Under the pieces are notes generated by a model. It saw nothing but the letters and a program-made list of their open reading frames with translations. It was not told the DNA's origin and made no database searches. Below are positions 38,020 to 48,324 of a stretch of DNA of 64,000 bases, piece after piece. This DNA comes from Salinibacillus xinjiangensis. Its GTDB lineage: Bacteria > Bacillota > Bacilli > Bacillales > Alkalibacillaceae. The first letter of the stretch is position 1, and each line of letters begins with the position of its first letter. The stretch is taken from assembly GCF_009649735.1 (NCBI RefSeq), contig NZ_WJNH01000002.1, forward strand, positions 62,001 through 126,000. The letters run 5' to 3'. Both the position numbers and the translations under genes were made by a program.

Positions 38020-39282
38020 TTATTCAATGGAATGGTACTGCTTTAAATAGTGATAAAGCAACTCAAAGCCTTTTTTAACTGCGCGATTTCGAATGTTTTC
38101 TCTTGTCCCATTTACTTGGATAGATTCCACCAGCGGCTCTTGGCTCCCAATTTTTAATCCTATATAGACCAATCCAACCTCTTTTCCTTCAATTGGATTA
38201 GGACCTGCATTGCCCGTGAAGCTAATCCCAATATCTGAGTTCATCATTGTTTGTATGTTATTAGCTAATTCAGATGCACACGGAGCACTTACTGTTCCGT
38301 GCTGATCCAAAACATCCTTTGAAACCTTAAGTATATTCTCCTTAATCTCACGCTGATAACAGACTATAGAGCCAAGAATAATAGTAGATGCTCCCGGAAG
38401 TGAGATCATTCGATCGATGAACCTACCACCCGTTATACTTTCAGCCGAAGATAAAGTCAAACTGTTATCCTTTAGTATCTGAAATACTCGGTTTTCCACC
38501 GTTTCGTGATCAGCACCATAATAGTAATCTCCAACTCGCTGCAAAACTTCTTTTTCCACTTTTGCAATCATAGCATTAGCTGATTCCTCTGTTTTTGTCT
38601 TTGCAGTAAGGCGTAAGGTCACCTCTCCGTCGCCGGCAAGAGGGGCAATAGTTGGATTCGTCTGTTTTTTCATGATGTCAGCAATACGATCCTCTAGAAG
38701 CGATTCTCCTATGCCGATAAATTTTAAGACCCGAGAATAAATTTTTTGATTTAGTGAATATTTTTGCTTCAGAAACGGATCAATACTTTGATTAAATATA
38801 GATTTCATTTCCCGGGGTACACCAGGAAGAAAAACCCAGCCCGTATTTTCGTGCTCTGTAAAAATCCCAGGCGACATGCCTTCATCATTAGGAAACACAG
38901 TGCTACCTTGAAACACATGAGCTTGCTTACGATTGTTCTCTGTCATCGTTTGATTACGTTTTTGAAAATAAGATTCAACTTTGGCAAGTACCTGTGCATC
39001 AACTTCGATCGGTTGATTTATAACCTGTGAAGCAACTTCTCTGGTCAAATCATCGTCAGTTGGGCCTAGTCCACCGGTTACAATCACCAGATCGGAACGC
39101 TCCTTAGCAAGCCTCATAGCCTGCTCAAGGCGATTAAAATTATCTCCAATCGTGTGGTGATAAAATACATTAATACCCAAATCCGCAAGTCGCTTTGACA
39201 GCCATTGAGCATTTGAGTTTACGATTTGACCGAGCAACAGCTCCGAACCTACTGATAAAATTTCAGCATTCATATCCTTCAT
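38020..39282 (-). CDS. cinA: CinA, competence/damage-inducible protein
   Basis: 420 residues: N-terminal MoaB-like (CinA) domain (SVGSELLLGQIVNSNAQWLS, VTGGLGPTDDDLTRE) and C-terminal NMN-amidase-like PncC domain (SAESITGGRFIDRMISLPGAS). The start chosen is the ATG at 39282, which overlaps the pgsA stop as ATGA and follows GAGGG; MNAEI nine nt later is an alternative. Upstream of recA, as in B. subtilis and streptococci. Confidence 0.93.
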   Translation of the reverse strand: MKDMNAEILSVGSELLLGQIVNSNAQWLSKRLADLGINVFYHHTIGDNFNRLEQAMRLAKERSDLVIVTGGLGPTDDDLTREVASQVINQPIEVDAQVLAKVESYFQKRNQTMTENNRKQAHVFQGSTVFPNDEGMSPGIFTEHENTGWVFLPGVPREMKSIFNQSIDPFLKQKYSLNQKIYSRVLKFIGIGESLLEDRIADIMKKQTNPTIAPLAGDGEVTLRLTAKTKTEESANAMIAKVEKEVLQRVGDYYYGADHETVENRVFQILKDNSLTLSSAESITGGRFIDRMISLPGASTIILGSIVCYQREIKENILKVSKDVLDQHGTVSAPCASELANNIQTMMNSDIGISFTGNAGPNPIEGKEVGLVYIGLKIGSQEPLVESIQVNGTRENIRNRAVKKGFELLYHYLKQYHSIE

Positions 39283-39857
39283 TTCGAATCCCTCATCACA
39301 TGCCAATTTTTAACGAAATAATCAATTCCAGAAATCACAGTAATGATTAAGGCTGCATATAACGCCACTACATCAAAAGGAAAACCCATAAGTGAAAACG
39401 GAAAATTATGAAGTAGGAGCGCACTGATAGCAATAATTTGTATCCATGTTTTTAATTTACCCATCTGACTGGCTGCAAGCACCATTCCTTCACCAGCCGC
39501 TACAAGTCTTAATCCAGTGACAGCAAATTCCCGACTAATGATTAAAATCACAATCCAAGCAGGTGCCAAACCAAGCTCAACAAGTAATATAAAGGCTGCT
39601 GAGACGAGTAATTTATCTGCTAACGGGTCCAAAAATTTTCCTAAATTGGTAACCAAGTTATGCTTTCTTGCGTAATATCCGTCAATCCAATCGGTTGTTG
39701 ATGCCACAATAAACAGGATAGCAGCAGCTAAATGTGAAATCGGAAGGGTTCCTTCACCAATTTCAATCTCTCCCCAGTCAAGAGGAACAGCCAGTAAAAC
39801 AATAAAAAAAGGAATTAATAATATTCGAGATAATGTGATTCGGTTAGGTATATTCAT
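39279..39857 (-). CDS. pgsA: CDP-diacylglycerol-glycerol-3-phosphate 3-phosphatidyltransferase
   Basis: A 192-residue integral membrane enzyme for phosphatidylglycerol synthesis. The CDP-alcohol phosphotransferase motif DG-X2-AR-X8-G-X3-D-X3-D is intact (from DGYYARK through LGKFLDPLADK). About five helices. Translationally coupled to cinA by an ATGA overlap. Confidence 0.96.
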   Translation of the reverse strand: MNIPNRITLSRILLIPFFIVLLAVPLDWGEIEIGEGTLPISHLAAAILFIVASTTDWIDGYYARKHNLVTNLGKFLDPLADKLLVSAAFILLVELGLAPAWIVILIISREFAVTGLRLVAAGEGMVLAASQMGKLKTWIQIIAISALLLHNFPFSLMGFPFDVVALYAALIITVISGIDYFVKNWHVMRDSK

Positions 39858-39884
39858 TTTTTACGCCTCCATCTAACGAAATAA

Positions 39885-39910
39885 AGAGTCATCGTTTCGG
39901 CGATGACTCT
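39885..39910 (-). terminator. Terminator between rodZ and pgsA
   Basis: AGAGTCATCG pairs with CGATGACTCT (6-nt loop). On the minus strand only TTTATTTCG follows, so it is moderately strong. Confidence 0.7.
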
Positions 39911-39927
39911 AAAAAATTATTCACGAT

Positions 39928-40869
39928 TTACTCTTTCACCTTAATGGTCAAGTTTTGGACATAGTTCTCCGGCTTACTTGGATCGAATGGATATTCTACC
40001 TTTACACCATTTATTGTAACATCTAAGTCAGCAGCTCGCCCAACTCTTAACTGTATTTCTTTTTCACCAGCAAAGTCAAAGGTTTTCGGTGATTCATCAT
40101 CCGAAAAGTCATCATTATAAAATACTTTTCCATCACCATTTTTTATGACAAGCCAGCTGTTTTTGGATGTTTCAATCGTCATATTAAATTCATCTTCTGG
40201 AAGCGTCACGTCATATTCGGCAGACAGCGACCCACCTTCTGATTGATTAACCAATTCCAATTCAGTTTCTGATTCCGGTTCTGGCTCGTCCACTTTTCCC
40301 TCATTCTCTGAATCTTCTTCGTTGGCCTCACCTTCACCATCTTCAGTAGCACTTTCGTCTGTCTTTTCTAGTTCATCATTTGGCTCCTGAGCTTCTTCTC
40401 CACGAGTAATTTCAACTTCATTTGAGTCTTGTTCTTGTGGAGTGTCTTCAGGTTCAATAGTTTGTTGATAAAAGTAATAAGCAAACACAATAATACTAAC
40501 AATCAATAATACGGTTAAGATTTTGGGGAAAACTGAAAGAAAGATTGAATTTTTATTAGAATTTGCTTGCTTTCTATGCTTTTGAACACGACTTAACCGT
40601 TCTAGGTCCTCATCAGTCGATGAAGGAAGCTCACTTTGGTATTCTTCTAGTAGCTGGTCCGCATTTAATCCTACATTTTCCGCAAATTCCCGAATAAAAG
40701 CTCTCGTATAAAAGCTACCTGGCAATACTTTATAATTTCCTTCCTCAATAGCTTGTAAATACCGAGTTTGGATTTTGGTCATTTGCTGAATTTCATGCAG
40801 GGATAGACCTTTTTCCTCTCTGGCTTCCCTTAATTTCTCACCAAGTTCCATTTCCTTAACACCATCCAT
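39928..40869 (-). CDS. rodZ: RodZ (YmfM), cell-shape protein with HTH and one TM helix
   Basis: 313 residues from the ATG at 40869, or 307 from 40851; neither has a good ribosome site. The N-terminal Cro-type helix-turn-helix (LGEKLREAREEKGLSLHEIQ) is followed by a transmembrane helix (about 117-135, IFLSVFPKILTVLLIVSIIV), a long acidic linker rich in Glu (145-205) and a C-terminal DUF4115 beta domain (WLVIKNGDGKVFYND). The linker is unusually acidic. It lies 2 nt after ymfK. Confidence 0.88.
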   Translation of the reverse strand: MDGVKEMELGEKLREAREEKGLSLHEIQQMTKIQTRYLQAIEEGNYKVLPGSFYTRAFIREFAENVGLNADQLLEEYQSELPSSTDEDLERLSRVQKHRKQANSNKNSIFLSVFPKILTVLLIVSIIVFAYYFYQQTIEPEDTPQEQDSNEVEITRGEEAQEPNDELEKTDESATEDGEGEANEEDSENEGKVDEPEPESETELELVNQSEGGSLSAEYDVTLPEDEFNMTIETSKNSWLVIKNGDGKVFYNDDFSDDESPKTFDFAGEKEIQLRVGRAADLDVTINGVKVEYPFDPSKPENYVQNLTIKVKE

Positions 40870-40871
40870 CC

Positions 40872-41666
40872 TTAAAAATCAAACATTGAAAAATCACTAT
40901 CCTGAGAAAGACTTGGTCTTTCGACAGATTCATACCTGATTTCTTCATCTTCAGTATTTCTCAATTCAATAATATAATCAAAATCCTCTAAAGAATATTC
41001 GGTTTGCTGTACAAAAATGTCGGGGTGTTCGACAACTTTTGTACCTGGAATATGCATAATTTCACGGATTAATTGCCAATGCTTTTCACTTGCACGTCTA
41101 GTTGACACAATTCCATCTATAATAAATAGGTTATCTTCATTATACTCATCTCTAATCAATTGACTTCGTACCGTTTGTTTTAGGAGTGTGCTAGAGACAA
41201 ATAGCCATTTTCTGTTTGCGCAGACACTTGCTGCTACAATGGATTCAGTTTTTCCAACTCTAGGCATACCTCGAATACCAATTAACCTATGCCCTTCTTT
41301 TTTATATAATTCAGCCATAAAATCAACGAGTAAACCTAATTCATCACGAACGAAGCGAAACGTTTTCCGATCATCCACATCACTATGTATATAGCGACCA
41401 TGTCGAACAGCTAAACGATCTCGTAGTTTAGGAAGTCGCAGTTTAGTGATGCGAATGGTTTCCATCGTATCTAAAATTGATTTTAACCGTTCTATTTGCT
41501 CCTCATGTCTACATAACAAAAGCATTCCTCTACGGGAGTTTTCCACGCCATTAATTGTAACAATATTAATGGAAAGCATTCCTAATAAAGACGAGATATC
41601 TCCTAATAAACCTGGACGATTTATTTTAATTTCGTATTCTAAATAATATTCTTTTCTTTCATCCAT
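40872..41666 (-). CDS. ymfK: YmfK, DUF3388 protein with ACT-like and P-loop segments
   Basis: 264 residues with start at 41666 (MDERKEYYLEYE) after AAAGGGG. The N-terminal part (LEYEIKINRPGLLGDISSLL) looks like an ACT domain; the middle has a P-loop, GMPRVGKTES. It matches the YmfK family found between ymfJ and rodZ in Bacillus. Function is not known. Confidence 0.8.
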   Translation of the reverse strand: MDERKEYYLEYEIKINRPGLLGDISSLLGMLSINIVTINGVENSRRGMLLLCRHEEQIERLKSILDTMETIRITKLRLPKLRDRLAVRHGRYIHSDVDDRKTFRFVRDELGLLVDFMAELYKKEGHRLIGIRGMPRVGKTESIVAASVCANRKWLFVSSTLLKQTVRSQLIRDEYNEDNLFIIDGIVSTRRASEKHWQLIREIMHIPGTKVVEHPDIFVQQTEYSLEDFDYIIELRNTEDEEIRYESVERPSLSQDSDFSMFDF

Positions 41667-41827
41667 ATTCAAGCCCCTTTTGCACAAGGATTTCAAGACA
41701 TTACTAAATACTATGATAAATGATTTTGGATTATTAGAAAAGGAAATATTAGCATTATTCTACAGGATTTTTCAGTAATGTCGAATTTTACGAAAAAAAT
41801 TTCAACTTAAGAATAGGACGAAAGTAA

Positions 41828-41854
41828 AACAAGAGGGAAAAATTCCCTCTTGTT
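41828..41854 (-). terminator. Terminator of ymfJ
   Basis: Perfect 12-bp stem AACAAGAGGGAA/TTCCCTCTTGTT overlapping the ymfJ stop; on the minus strand it is followed by TTACTTTCG-like sequence rather than a long T-run. Confidence 0.7.
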
Positions 41855-42113
41855 ATTGAATGTTGCCTTCATTTTGAACCATTTTTACCATCATGTTTGC
41901 AATAGCATGCTTCTCATCATTTGAAGCAACATTCCATAAATCCCTCAAAATTGCTTCTTGATCATTTTTAGCATCCACTTGCGTTGCTAAGTAATCCCCA
42001 ACCTCATACGCTAAGTCTGAAATTTCCTTTTGAGAAAGACCTTGGTCCTGTGCATTGTGCATTTTGTCGCCTAAAAAATGCTTCCATGAATCAAAGTTAT
42101 CTAAGATGGACAT
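41853..42113 (-). CDS. ymfJ: YmfJ, DUF3243 protein
   Basis: 86 residues, all helical, with the family phrase DNFDSWKHFLGDKMHNAQDQGLS split over the N-terminal half. Strong ribosome site AAGGAGG. Position between ymfI and ymfK is conserved; function unknown. Confidence 0.85.
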   Translation of the reverse strand: MSILDNFDSWKHFLGDKMHNAQDQGLSQKEISDLAYEVGDYLATQVDAKNDQEAILRDLWNVASNDEKHAIANMMVKMVQNEGNIQ

Positions 42114-42186
42114 GTGAATTCCTCCTTCAAATTGGACCTTTCATTCTTAGTTTGAACCGCTACTAAGAGATTATTCACGAATATTT

Positions 42187-42906
42187 TTAAGAGGTATATC
42201 CACCATTAACTCCAATAATTTGCCCATTTATATATTGGGCACTCTCACTAAGTAAAAAGCATACCGTATTTGCGACATCCTCAGCTCTTCCAGCCTTTTG
42301 CTGGGGAATACTTGCGATAAATTCCTCTCGTTCTTCGGATGTGAACCGATCATTCATTTTAGTATCGATAAAACCTGGGCTCACAGCGTTGACTTGAATC
42401 CCACTTGCGGCTGCTTCCTTTGCTAGTGCTTTCACAAAGGTGTTTTGAGCTCCTTTTACAGTTGAATACAATACTTCTAAGCTGGCACCTATTTCCCCCC
42501 ACATGGAACTAATCAGAACGATTTTTCCCTGTGTTCTTTTAATCATACTCGATAAAAGGTAACGGGATATTTTCATCGGAGCTTTTATATGTAAGTGAAA
42601 CATTTCATCGATTTCCATATCTTGAACATCTTGGAATAAGCCATATGTCGCCTTTCCGCTTGCATGCACGAATGCATCAATTTGAAAATGAAGTTGCTTT
42701 AATAAAGCATCCACCCCATCTGAGGTGGATAAATCTGCCTGGATATATGCTAAAACAGACTCTTCAGGAAATTGTTCTGATTGTTTTATTAAGCCGTCTA
42801 AATTTTGATTGCAATGTAAAATCACTTGCCATCCGTCTTGAACGAGCTTGTTAGCAATACTACCCCCAATTCCGCCGCTAGCTCCAGTTATTAAACAGGT
42901 TTTCAT
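42187..42906 (-). CDS. ymfI: YmfI, short-chain dehydrogenase/reductase
   Basis: 239 residues from the ATG at 42906 (MKTCLITGASGGIGG). NAD(P) motif TGASGGIG, catalytic Ser in VLISSMWG, YSTVK as the Tyr-X3-Lys dyad, and NAVSPGFIDTKM. Resembles FabG-like reductases; substrate unknown. It overlaps no other gene with this start and follows ymfH by 22 nt. Confidence 0.87.
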   Translation of the reverse strand: MKTCLITGASGGIGGSIANKLVQDGWQVILHCNQNLDGLIKQSEQFPEESVLAYIQADLSTSDGVDALLKQLHFQIDAFVHASGKATYGLFQDVQDMEIDEMFHLHIKAPMKISRYLLSSMIKRTQGKIVLISSMWGEIGASLEVLYSTVKGAQNTFVKALAKEAAASGIQVNAVSPGFIDTKMNDRFTSEEREEFIASIPQQKAGRAEDVANTVCFLLSESAQYINGQIIGVNGGYTS

Positions 42907-42928
42907 CGTTAACAGACTTTCCTTTCCT

Positions 42929-44215
42929 TTAGCTTTCTGGTACGACATAACATGTGCTTAATCGGTCTTCACTGATCCATTGCTTTACAATAGACTCAAA
43001 TTCATCCTTCGTCATGTCATCTAAGGTTTGATATATATCAAAATAATCAAGGTCTAATTGATAAAAGTCAATAAAATGATTGGCTGTTCCTTCTAATGAG
43101 TTTAGTCTACGAATCAAATCACCTAATTTTTTACGTTTCATTCGTTCAAAGCTTTCCTCTGTCCACTCTTCATCCTTTAGCTTTAACAGCATAGACTGAA
43201 GTTTATCGGACAGCTTCTTTGGCGACTTTGTATCTCCGCCAACAAAGGAGAAAGAAAAGTTCTGTTCAATATGAATTTCATAATCAAACTGCTCTTCAAT
43301 TAGGCCTTCTTGATAAAGCTCTTCATAATAGGCGCCACTTTTCGAAAATAAAAAGTCATAAACCATCTGTGTCACGAGCTTTAATTTCGGTATGTTTTCT
43401 TTCGTTAGCTGACTTGGGTCTTCTTTAATTCCGACGAGACATTTAGAAATGGAAATGGGCATGCGAATTTCTTTTTCCTTTTCAGCAACCTGTGTGGGCT
43501 CATCGGGAAACTTTCGATTGATTTCATCAGCAGGTCGGAATGTCTTCTTGTCTTGATTTTGCTTTATATTCTTCATCATGGCTTCAGGCTCGAAGTTACC
43601 CGTGACGAACAAAATCATGTTTGAAGGGTGATAAAAGGTTTCATAACAGGTATATAAATCATCCTTCGTAATCTTTTGAATGGAATCAACTGTGCCAGCA
43701 ATATCAATTTTGACAGGGTGATTTTGGTACATAGTTCCAATCATGCCAAAAAACAACCGCCAATCAGGTTGGTCGTCATACATTTTAATTTCTTGAGCAA
43801 TAATACCTTTTTCCTTTTCCACGGTTTCCTCCGTAAAATAAGGCTCCTGGACAAAGTTTAACAAGGTTTCGACATTTTCATCGACATTTTCCGTTGAAGA
43901 AAATAAGTAAGAGGTACGTGTAAAGGATGTATAGGCATTAACAGATGCACCTTGCTTTGTAAACTGTTGAAAGATATCTCCTTCCTCTTTTTCAAACATT
44001 TTATGCTCAAGAAAATGGGCAATTCCATCTGGTACGGTCGTATATTCATCTTTCCCAAGTGGTGTAAAAGTTTGGTCGATAGAGCCATACTTAGTGGAAA
44101 AAATTCCATAGGTCTTTTCCATCTCGTTACGTGGTAATAAAAAAACATCCAGTCCGTTATCTAACGTATCATAATACAACTGTTCACCAAATTGCTCTAT
44201 ATTTTTCACTTTCAT
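42929..44215 (-). CDS. ymfH: YmfH, M16-family zinc peptidase (catalytic partner)
   Basis: 428 residues. The inverted zinc motif HFLEH and the downstream Glu (in KGIIAQEIKMYDD) are intact, so this is the active half of the YmfF/YmfH pair. In B. subtilis the pair is related to peptide-processing M16 heterodimers. Start overlaps the ymfF stop by 4 nt. Confidence 0.92.
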   Translation of the reverse strand: MKVKNIEQFGEQLYYDTLDNGLDVFLLPRNEMEKTYGIFSTKYGSIDQTFTPLGKDEYTTVPDGIAHFLEHKMFEKEEGDIFQQFTKQGASVNAYTSFTRTSYLFSSTENVDENVETLLNFVQEPYFTEETVEKEKGIIAQEIKMYDDQPDWRLFFGMIGTMYQNHPVKIDIAGTVDSIQKITKDDLYTCYETFYHPSNMILFVTGNFEPEAMMKNIKQNQDKKTFRPADEINRKFPDEPTQVAEKEKEIRMPISISKCLVGIKEDPSQLTKENIPKLKLVTQMVYDFLFSKSGAYYEELYQEGLIEEQFDYEIHIEQNFSFSFVGGDTKSPKKLSDKLQSMLLKLKDEEWTEESFERMKRKKLGDLIRRLNSLEGTANHFIDFYQLDLDYFDIYQTLDDMTKDEFESIVKQWISEDRLSTCYVVPES

Positions 44216-45495
44216 TTTTGATCACCTTCACTCGTTAAGAAGTAAATCGTATCTAATTGAATCTGATTCGCAAATGTAATTAAATCCTCTTTTTTTACTT
44301 TTTTAATTCCCTCAAACATTTCTGACGGGGTCAAACTTCGATTAGCTAAAACTTGGTGATACATCACCTCGACAATGCCAACAGGATGATCAAACGTTTC
44401 CTTTAGCTGATGAATTGTCAGTTTTTTCGTTTCTTCCACTTCTTTATCTGTGAAATTACCTTTTTTCATATCTTCAAACTGCTCAATAATAATATTTTTA
44501 GCTTTATCGTAGGCTTCTGGTGCTATTCCACTAAAAACGAGTAAAAGACCTTTATGACTTTCAAATCGGGATGAAGCATAATAAGCAAGCTGATGCTTTT
44601 CACGGACATTTACGAATAATTTTGAGTGTGGGAATCCTCCAAATAGGCCATTAAAAACCTGCATCGTAAAGTAATTAGAATCCTTAAAGGTCGTATTGGT
44701 TCTAAAGCCCATATGTAGCTTCCCTTGTTGAATTTTTTGTGCCTCAGTTACCTCTTCGTAGTCCTTCTTTTCTTTGCTGTTTTCTACAATAGTTGGCTGA
44801 TGCTTCTCTGTTCGATCAAAAGTTAAATACTTTTCAATAACCTGTTTGGACTCTTCAACATCAATATCCCCTAACAAGTATACATCCAGTTTATCTTCAT
44901 TAAGCATTGACAAATACGTCTGATACAAATTTTCCCCGTTGATTTTATCAAGGTCATCAATGTACCCGTGAACATGGGTTTCATAAGGTTCACCCTTACA
45001 CATTTCATCAATCAGTCGCATATTTGTATAGCTCATCTTTTGGTCCTTGATAGACTCTATTTTCTGTCTAAGTGTTTCCTTTTCTTTTTCAACAACTTCA
45101 TTTTTAAAGGATCCACCATCTAAGTTTGGTTCAAATAATATTTGCTGAACAAGTCCGAGTAGTTCATCCATTAAGGAATCTTCCTGGTTTAAAAACTTCT
45201 CATTCACAAATGTGATTCGAACTGAAATAATGTGATTTTCACCTTTTTTTGCACAATCAATATTTAGATCAGCACCATAAAGCTCATCAAGCTTAGTTCT
45301 CAGCACACGCTCGCTTGGATAATCCTTTGTTCCTTTTTGCAAAACAAACGGCAGTAATGCTCTGTTGGTAGCTGTTTCTCGTTGTAGGGGTGCAAGAAAA
45401 CGTATAACTAATGCATTCGTTTTGAACTTCCTAGTTGGGACTAAATGGAGTTGATAGCCATTTAGACTTTCCTTATGTTCCATTAATTCTGCCAC
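44212..45495 (-). CDS. ymfF: YmfF, M16-family protein lacking the zinc motif (partner)
   Basis: 427 residues with the M16 fold (VRFLAPLQRETATN-type N-terminus) but without HxxEH: the corresponding region reads NRALLPFVLQKGTKDYPS. It is probably the structural, substrate-holding half of a heterodimer with YmfH, as is common in two-component M16 peptidases. Encoded directly upstream with translational coupling. Confidence 0.9.
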   Translation of the reverse strand: MAELMEHKESLNGYQLHLVPTRKFKTNALVIRFLAPLQRETATNRALLPFVLQKGTKDYPSERVLRTKLDELYGADLNIDCAKKGENHIISVRITFVNEKFLNQEDSLMDELLGLVQQILFEPNLDGGSFKNEVVEKEKETLRQKIESIKDQKMSYTNMRLIDEMCKGEPYETHVHGYIDDLDKINGENLYQTYLSMLNEDKLDVYLLGDIDVEESKQVIEKYLTFDRTEKHQPTIVENSKEKKDYEEVTEAQKIQQGKLHMGFRTNTTFKDSNYFTMQVFNGLFGGFPHSKLFVNVREKHQLAYYASSRFESHKGLLLVFSGIAPEAYDKAKNIIIEQFEDMKKGNFTDKEVEETKKLTIHQLKETFDHPVGIVEVMYHQVLANRSLTPSEMFEGIKKVKKEDLITFANQIQLDTIYFLTSEGDQK

Positions 45496-45587
45496 TCTAC
45501 AAAACCTCCTTAAAACATTCTACTTCCATTTTAGCTTATCATGAATATGAAAACTTATCCTAATTTTTGAAATGCCATCGTTTAAAT

Positions 45588-45625
45588 AAACAACCTCCTA
45601 TCTTGGACATGATAAGAGGTTGTTT
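45588..45625 (-). terminator. Terminator of spoIIIE
   Basis: AAACAACCTC pairs with GAGGTTGTTT, with more pairing inside (TATC/GATA). Followed on the minus strand by ATTTAAACG. Confidence 0.7.
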
Positions 45626-45632
45626 ATCTGTT

Positions 45633-47981
45633 CTATGAGGTTTGCTCTTCTTCTACATTTGAAACTAGTACCTTTCTTGGTTTACTTCCTTCATATGGCC
45701 CGACAACTCCACGGTCCTCCATGGCATCAATTAAGCGGGCGGCTCTTGTATATCCGATTCGAAATCTTCTTTGTAGCATAGAAACACTGGCACTTTGAGC
45801 ACTTAGGATGAGCTGAACAGCATCATCATATAACTCATCGTCTACTTCTTGAACGACCTCAGACTCATCCTCAGGGATCATCTCCTCTTGGTACTGTGCC
45901 TTTTGTTGCTCCACACAATGGTCAACAATTCGTTCCACTTCTTCATCTGATAAAAAGGCCCCTTGGATACGTGTTGGCTTAGAAGCTCCCACAGGCATAA
46001 ATAGCATGTCTCCTCGTCCAAGTAACTTCTCCGCACCACCAGAATCTAATATGGTTCTAGAGTCGGTTTGAGAAGAAACGCTGAAGGCGATTCTTGACGG
46101 TATATTTGCCTTAATGACCCCTGTAATAACATCTACAGATGGTCTTTGTGTCGCGATAATTAGGTGTATACCTGCCGCTCTTGCCATTTGCGCTAAACGA
46201 GTGATTGCATCCTCAACTTCATTAGAGGCAACCATCATCAGGTCTGCTAGCTCATCGATTAAGACGACAACATATGGCAGTAAAGGCTGCTCCTCATCGT
46301 TCAGGCTGTTCATTCGTTTAATATACTCATTGTAGCCCTCAATATTTCGTGTACCCGTATCTGAAAATAGGTCATACCGTCGTTCCATTTCAGCAACCAC
46401 TTTTTTCAAAGCTCTTGCTGCTTTTTTCGGATCGGTCACAACCGGTGACAGGAGATGAGGAATCCCATTATAAACATTTAATTCAACTTTTTTCGGGTCA
46501 ATCATCATCATCTTAACTTCATGAGGCTTTGCTCTCATAAGGATACTTGTGATAATTCCATTTACACAGACACTCTTACCACTACCTGTGGCACCTGCAA
46601 TTAGTAAATGGGGCATCTTATTTAATTCTGCGGTGATAGCCTCACCCGAAATATTACGACCTAAACCAAATAACAGTTTTTGATGATTGTTTTTCGGGTA
46701 GGAATCCAATACTTCGCGTAAGGATACCATTGCTGTTTCATGATTTGGAACCTCAATTCCAATGGCAGACTTACCTGGAATTGGGGCTTCAATTCGCAAA
46801 TCCTTTGCTGCTAGCGCTAAGGCTAAATCATCATGTAAATTGACAATTTTGCTTACCTTTACCCCTGCATTAGGGTGAACTTCATACTTGGTCACAGAAG
46901 GACCTACATGAACCTTGGAAACTTTCGCCTTTACCCCAAAGCTTTCAAACGTTCTTTCTAGCTTGCGAACCGTAGCTTGTATTTGTGATTTTTCTTGTTG
47001 CTGCGAATTTTGAATAGGTTCAGCTAATAAATCTGGTGAAGGTAATATATATTCGACATTTTCCAATTCTGTAAGTGGTAAGGCCTCGTCTATATCCGAA
47101 GTTGGATGGTTATCCTCGGATACCTTTTCCTGATTCTCTTCTTCTTGACCTTTATGTTCCTCTTTTGACAGAGGAGTCTCATCAAATTCATGAGTATGAT
47201 ATAAAGCGTCCGTAAAATCCTGAATAATCGGCTCTTCATTATCACTATTCGTTTCAGGTTGGCTAGCTTGTCCGATTTCAACTTCCATTTCATTATCAGC
47301 ATCTGCTTCAAGTGCAGCCTTTTTTTCAGCTTTATTCGCTTTGTGCTCAGCCCATTTTTGCTGTAGACGGAGCCTGTACTCCATAATTTTCCCTTTCAAT
47401 TTTTCATAGATTGTACTGATTATGTCTCCTAAAGAAATTTGAGTTAAAAATAGTATTCCTATGATTAGTCCAAAAAAGGAAAGAATTTTGGCACCTGTTG
47501 GAGAAAATAAATAAAAGCTAAACGCATAAAGACTTGCCCCTAATAATCCTCCGCCTAAGTATGTAGCCTCTAGATCACCAGCTATAAATCCCCTGAAATG
47601 GGACCATGTTGTCTTTAAAATCGAGGGATCCAACGCCGTTGTCATGATGGGTTCATAAATTTGGACATGAGTAAATAATAATAGTGATGAAAAAATGATA
47701 TAGAAGCCTATTAATTTAGTATGTAAAAAGTTAGGCCATTCCCGTTTAATCATAAGTGATATACCTAATCCAAACAGAAAGATGGATGGAATAGAAAACC
47801 AAAAGCCAAAAAATAATCGAAATAAATTTTCTAAGCCCCTTGGGATAAATCCACCTGCTATAGCGGTAATCCCACTGGAAAAGATGGCAAGGGAGATGAA
47901 TAACAAGCCTAATAGTTCAAACTTTAATCCTTGCTTCACCGATGTCTTCTTTTTTCTTCGTTTACGTCTTTTCTTTGCCAT
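45633..47981 (-). CDS. spoIIIE: DNA translocase SpoIIIE
   Basis: 782 residues. Four N-terminal membrane helices (about 20-180), an acidic linker, and the FtsK-type motor with Walker [11 protein letters not shown] and Walker [13 protein letters not shown]. The C-terminal winged-helix gamma domain ([21 protein letters not shown]) reads SRS sequences. It pumps the chromosome into the forespore. Preceded by its own promoter region after the ylzJ terminator. Confidence 0.97.
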   Translation of the reverse strand: MAKKRRKRRKKKTSVKQGLKFELLGLLFISLAIFSSGITAIAGGFIPRGLENLFRLFFGFWFSIPSIFLFGLGISLMIKREWPNFLHTKLIGFYIIFSSLLLFTHVQIYEPIMTTALDPSILKTTWSHFRGFIAGDLEATYLGGGLLGASLYAFSFYLFSPTGAKILSFFGLIIGILFLTQISLGDIISTIYEKLKGKIMEYRLRLQQKWAEHKANKAEKKAALEADADNEMEVEIGQASQPETNSDNEEPIIQDFTDALYHTHEFDETPLSKEEHKGQEEENQEKVSEDNHPTSDIDEALPLTELENVEYILPSPDLLAEPIQNSQQQEKSQIQATVRKLERTFESFGVKAKVSKVHVGPSVTKYEVHPNAGVKVSKIVNLHDDLALALAAKDLRIEAPIPGKSAIGIEVPNHETAMVSLREVLDSYPKNNHQKLLFGLGRNISGEAITAELNKMPHLLIAGATGSGKSVCVNGIITSILMRAKPHEVKMMMIDPKKVELNVYNGIPHLLSPVVTDPKKAARALKKVVAEMERRYDLFSDTGTRNIEGYNEYIKRMNSLNDEEQPLLPYVVVLIDELADLMMVASNEVEDAITRLAQMARAAGIHLIIATQRPSVDVITGVIKANIPSRIAFSVSSQTDSRTILDSGGAEKLLGRGDMLFMPVGASKPTRIQGAFLSDEEVERIVDHCVEQQKAQYQEEMIPEDESEVVQEVDDELYDDAVQLILSAQSASVSMLQRRFRIGYTRAARLIDAMEDRGVVGPYEGSKPRKVLVSNVEEEQTS

Positions 47982-48037
47982 AAATCATTCACCTCATTGC
48001 ATTATGTAAAACAAGGTACCATTTTACTGTAAAAGAG

Positions 48038-48061
48038 AAGCAGCCAATTATCTGGCTGCTT
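48038..48061 (-). terminator. Terminator after ylzJ
   Basis: AAGCAGCCA pairs with TGGCTGCTT (6-nt loop), followed on the minus strand by CTCTTTTAC. Confidence 0.75.
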
Positions 48062-48114
48062 GATATCAATCCTATTATATCATAGTGCAACTTAAGGTAA
48101 AATACTAGGTAGGT

Positions 48115-48324
48115 TTATAACCGAATTTTTGCACCTGGGGAATATTGTTCATCTAAGTAATCGTTTGGGTCGGTTGAAATGGTTTGTAATACCTCATAGG
48201 TGCCATCCTTCATATCTTGGACCTTCATCACACGATTGTTAATGGTTACCCATTTATAATTGTTATACTCATCATCTTCGGTTGGGAAAATATCATGCTC
48301 ATTTAATGGCGTATACAAAATCAT
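48115..48324 (-). CDS. ylzJ: YlzJ-like small protein
   Basis: 69 residues starting [14 protein letters not shown], the conserved beginning of YlzJ. The middle holds a short beta-like segment ([20 protein letters not shown]). It overlaps the tepA stop by 4 nt. Function unknown. Confidence 0.85.
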   Translation of the reverse strand: MILYTPLNEHDIFPTEDDEYNNYKWVTINNRVMKVQDMKDGTYEVLQTISTDPNDYLDEQYSPGAKIRL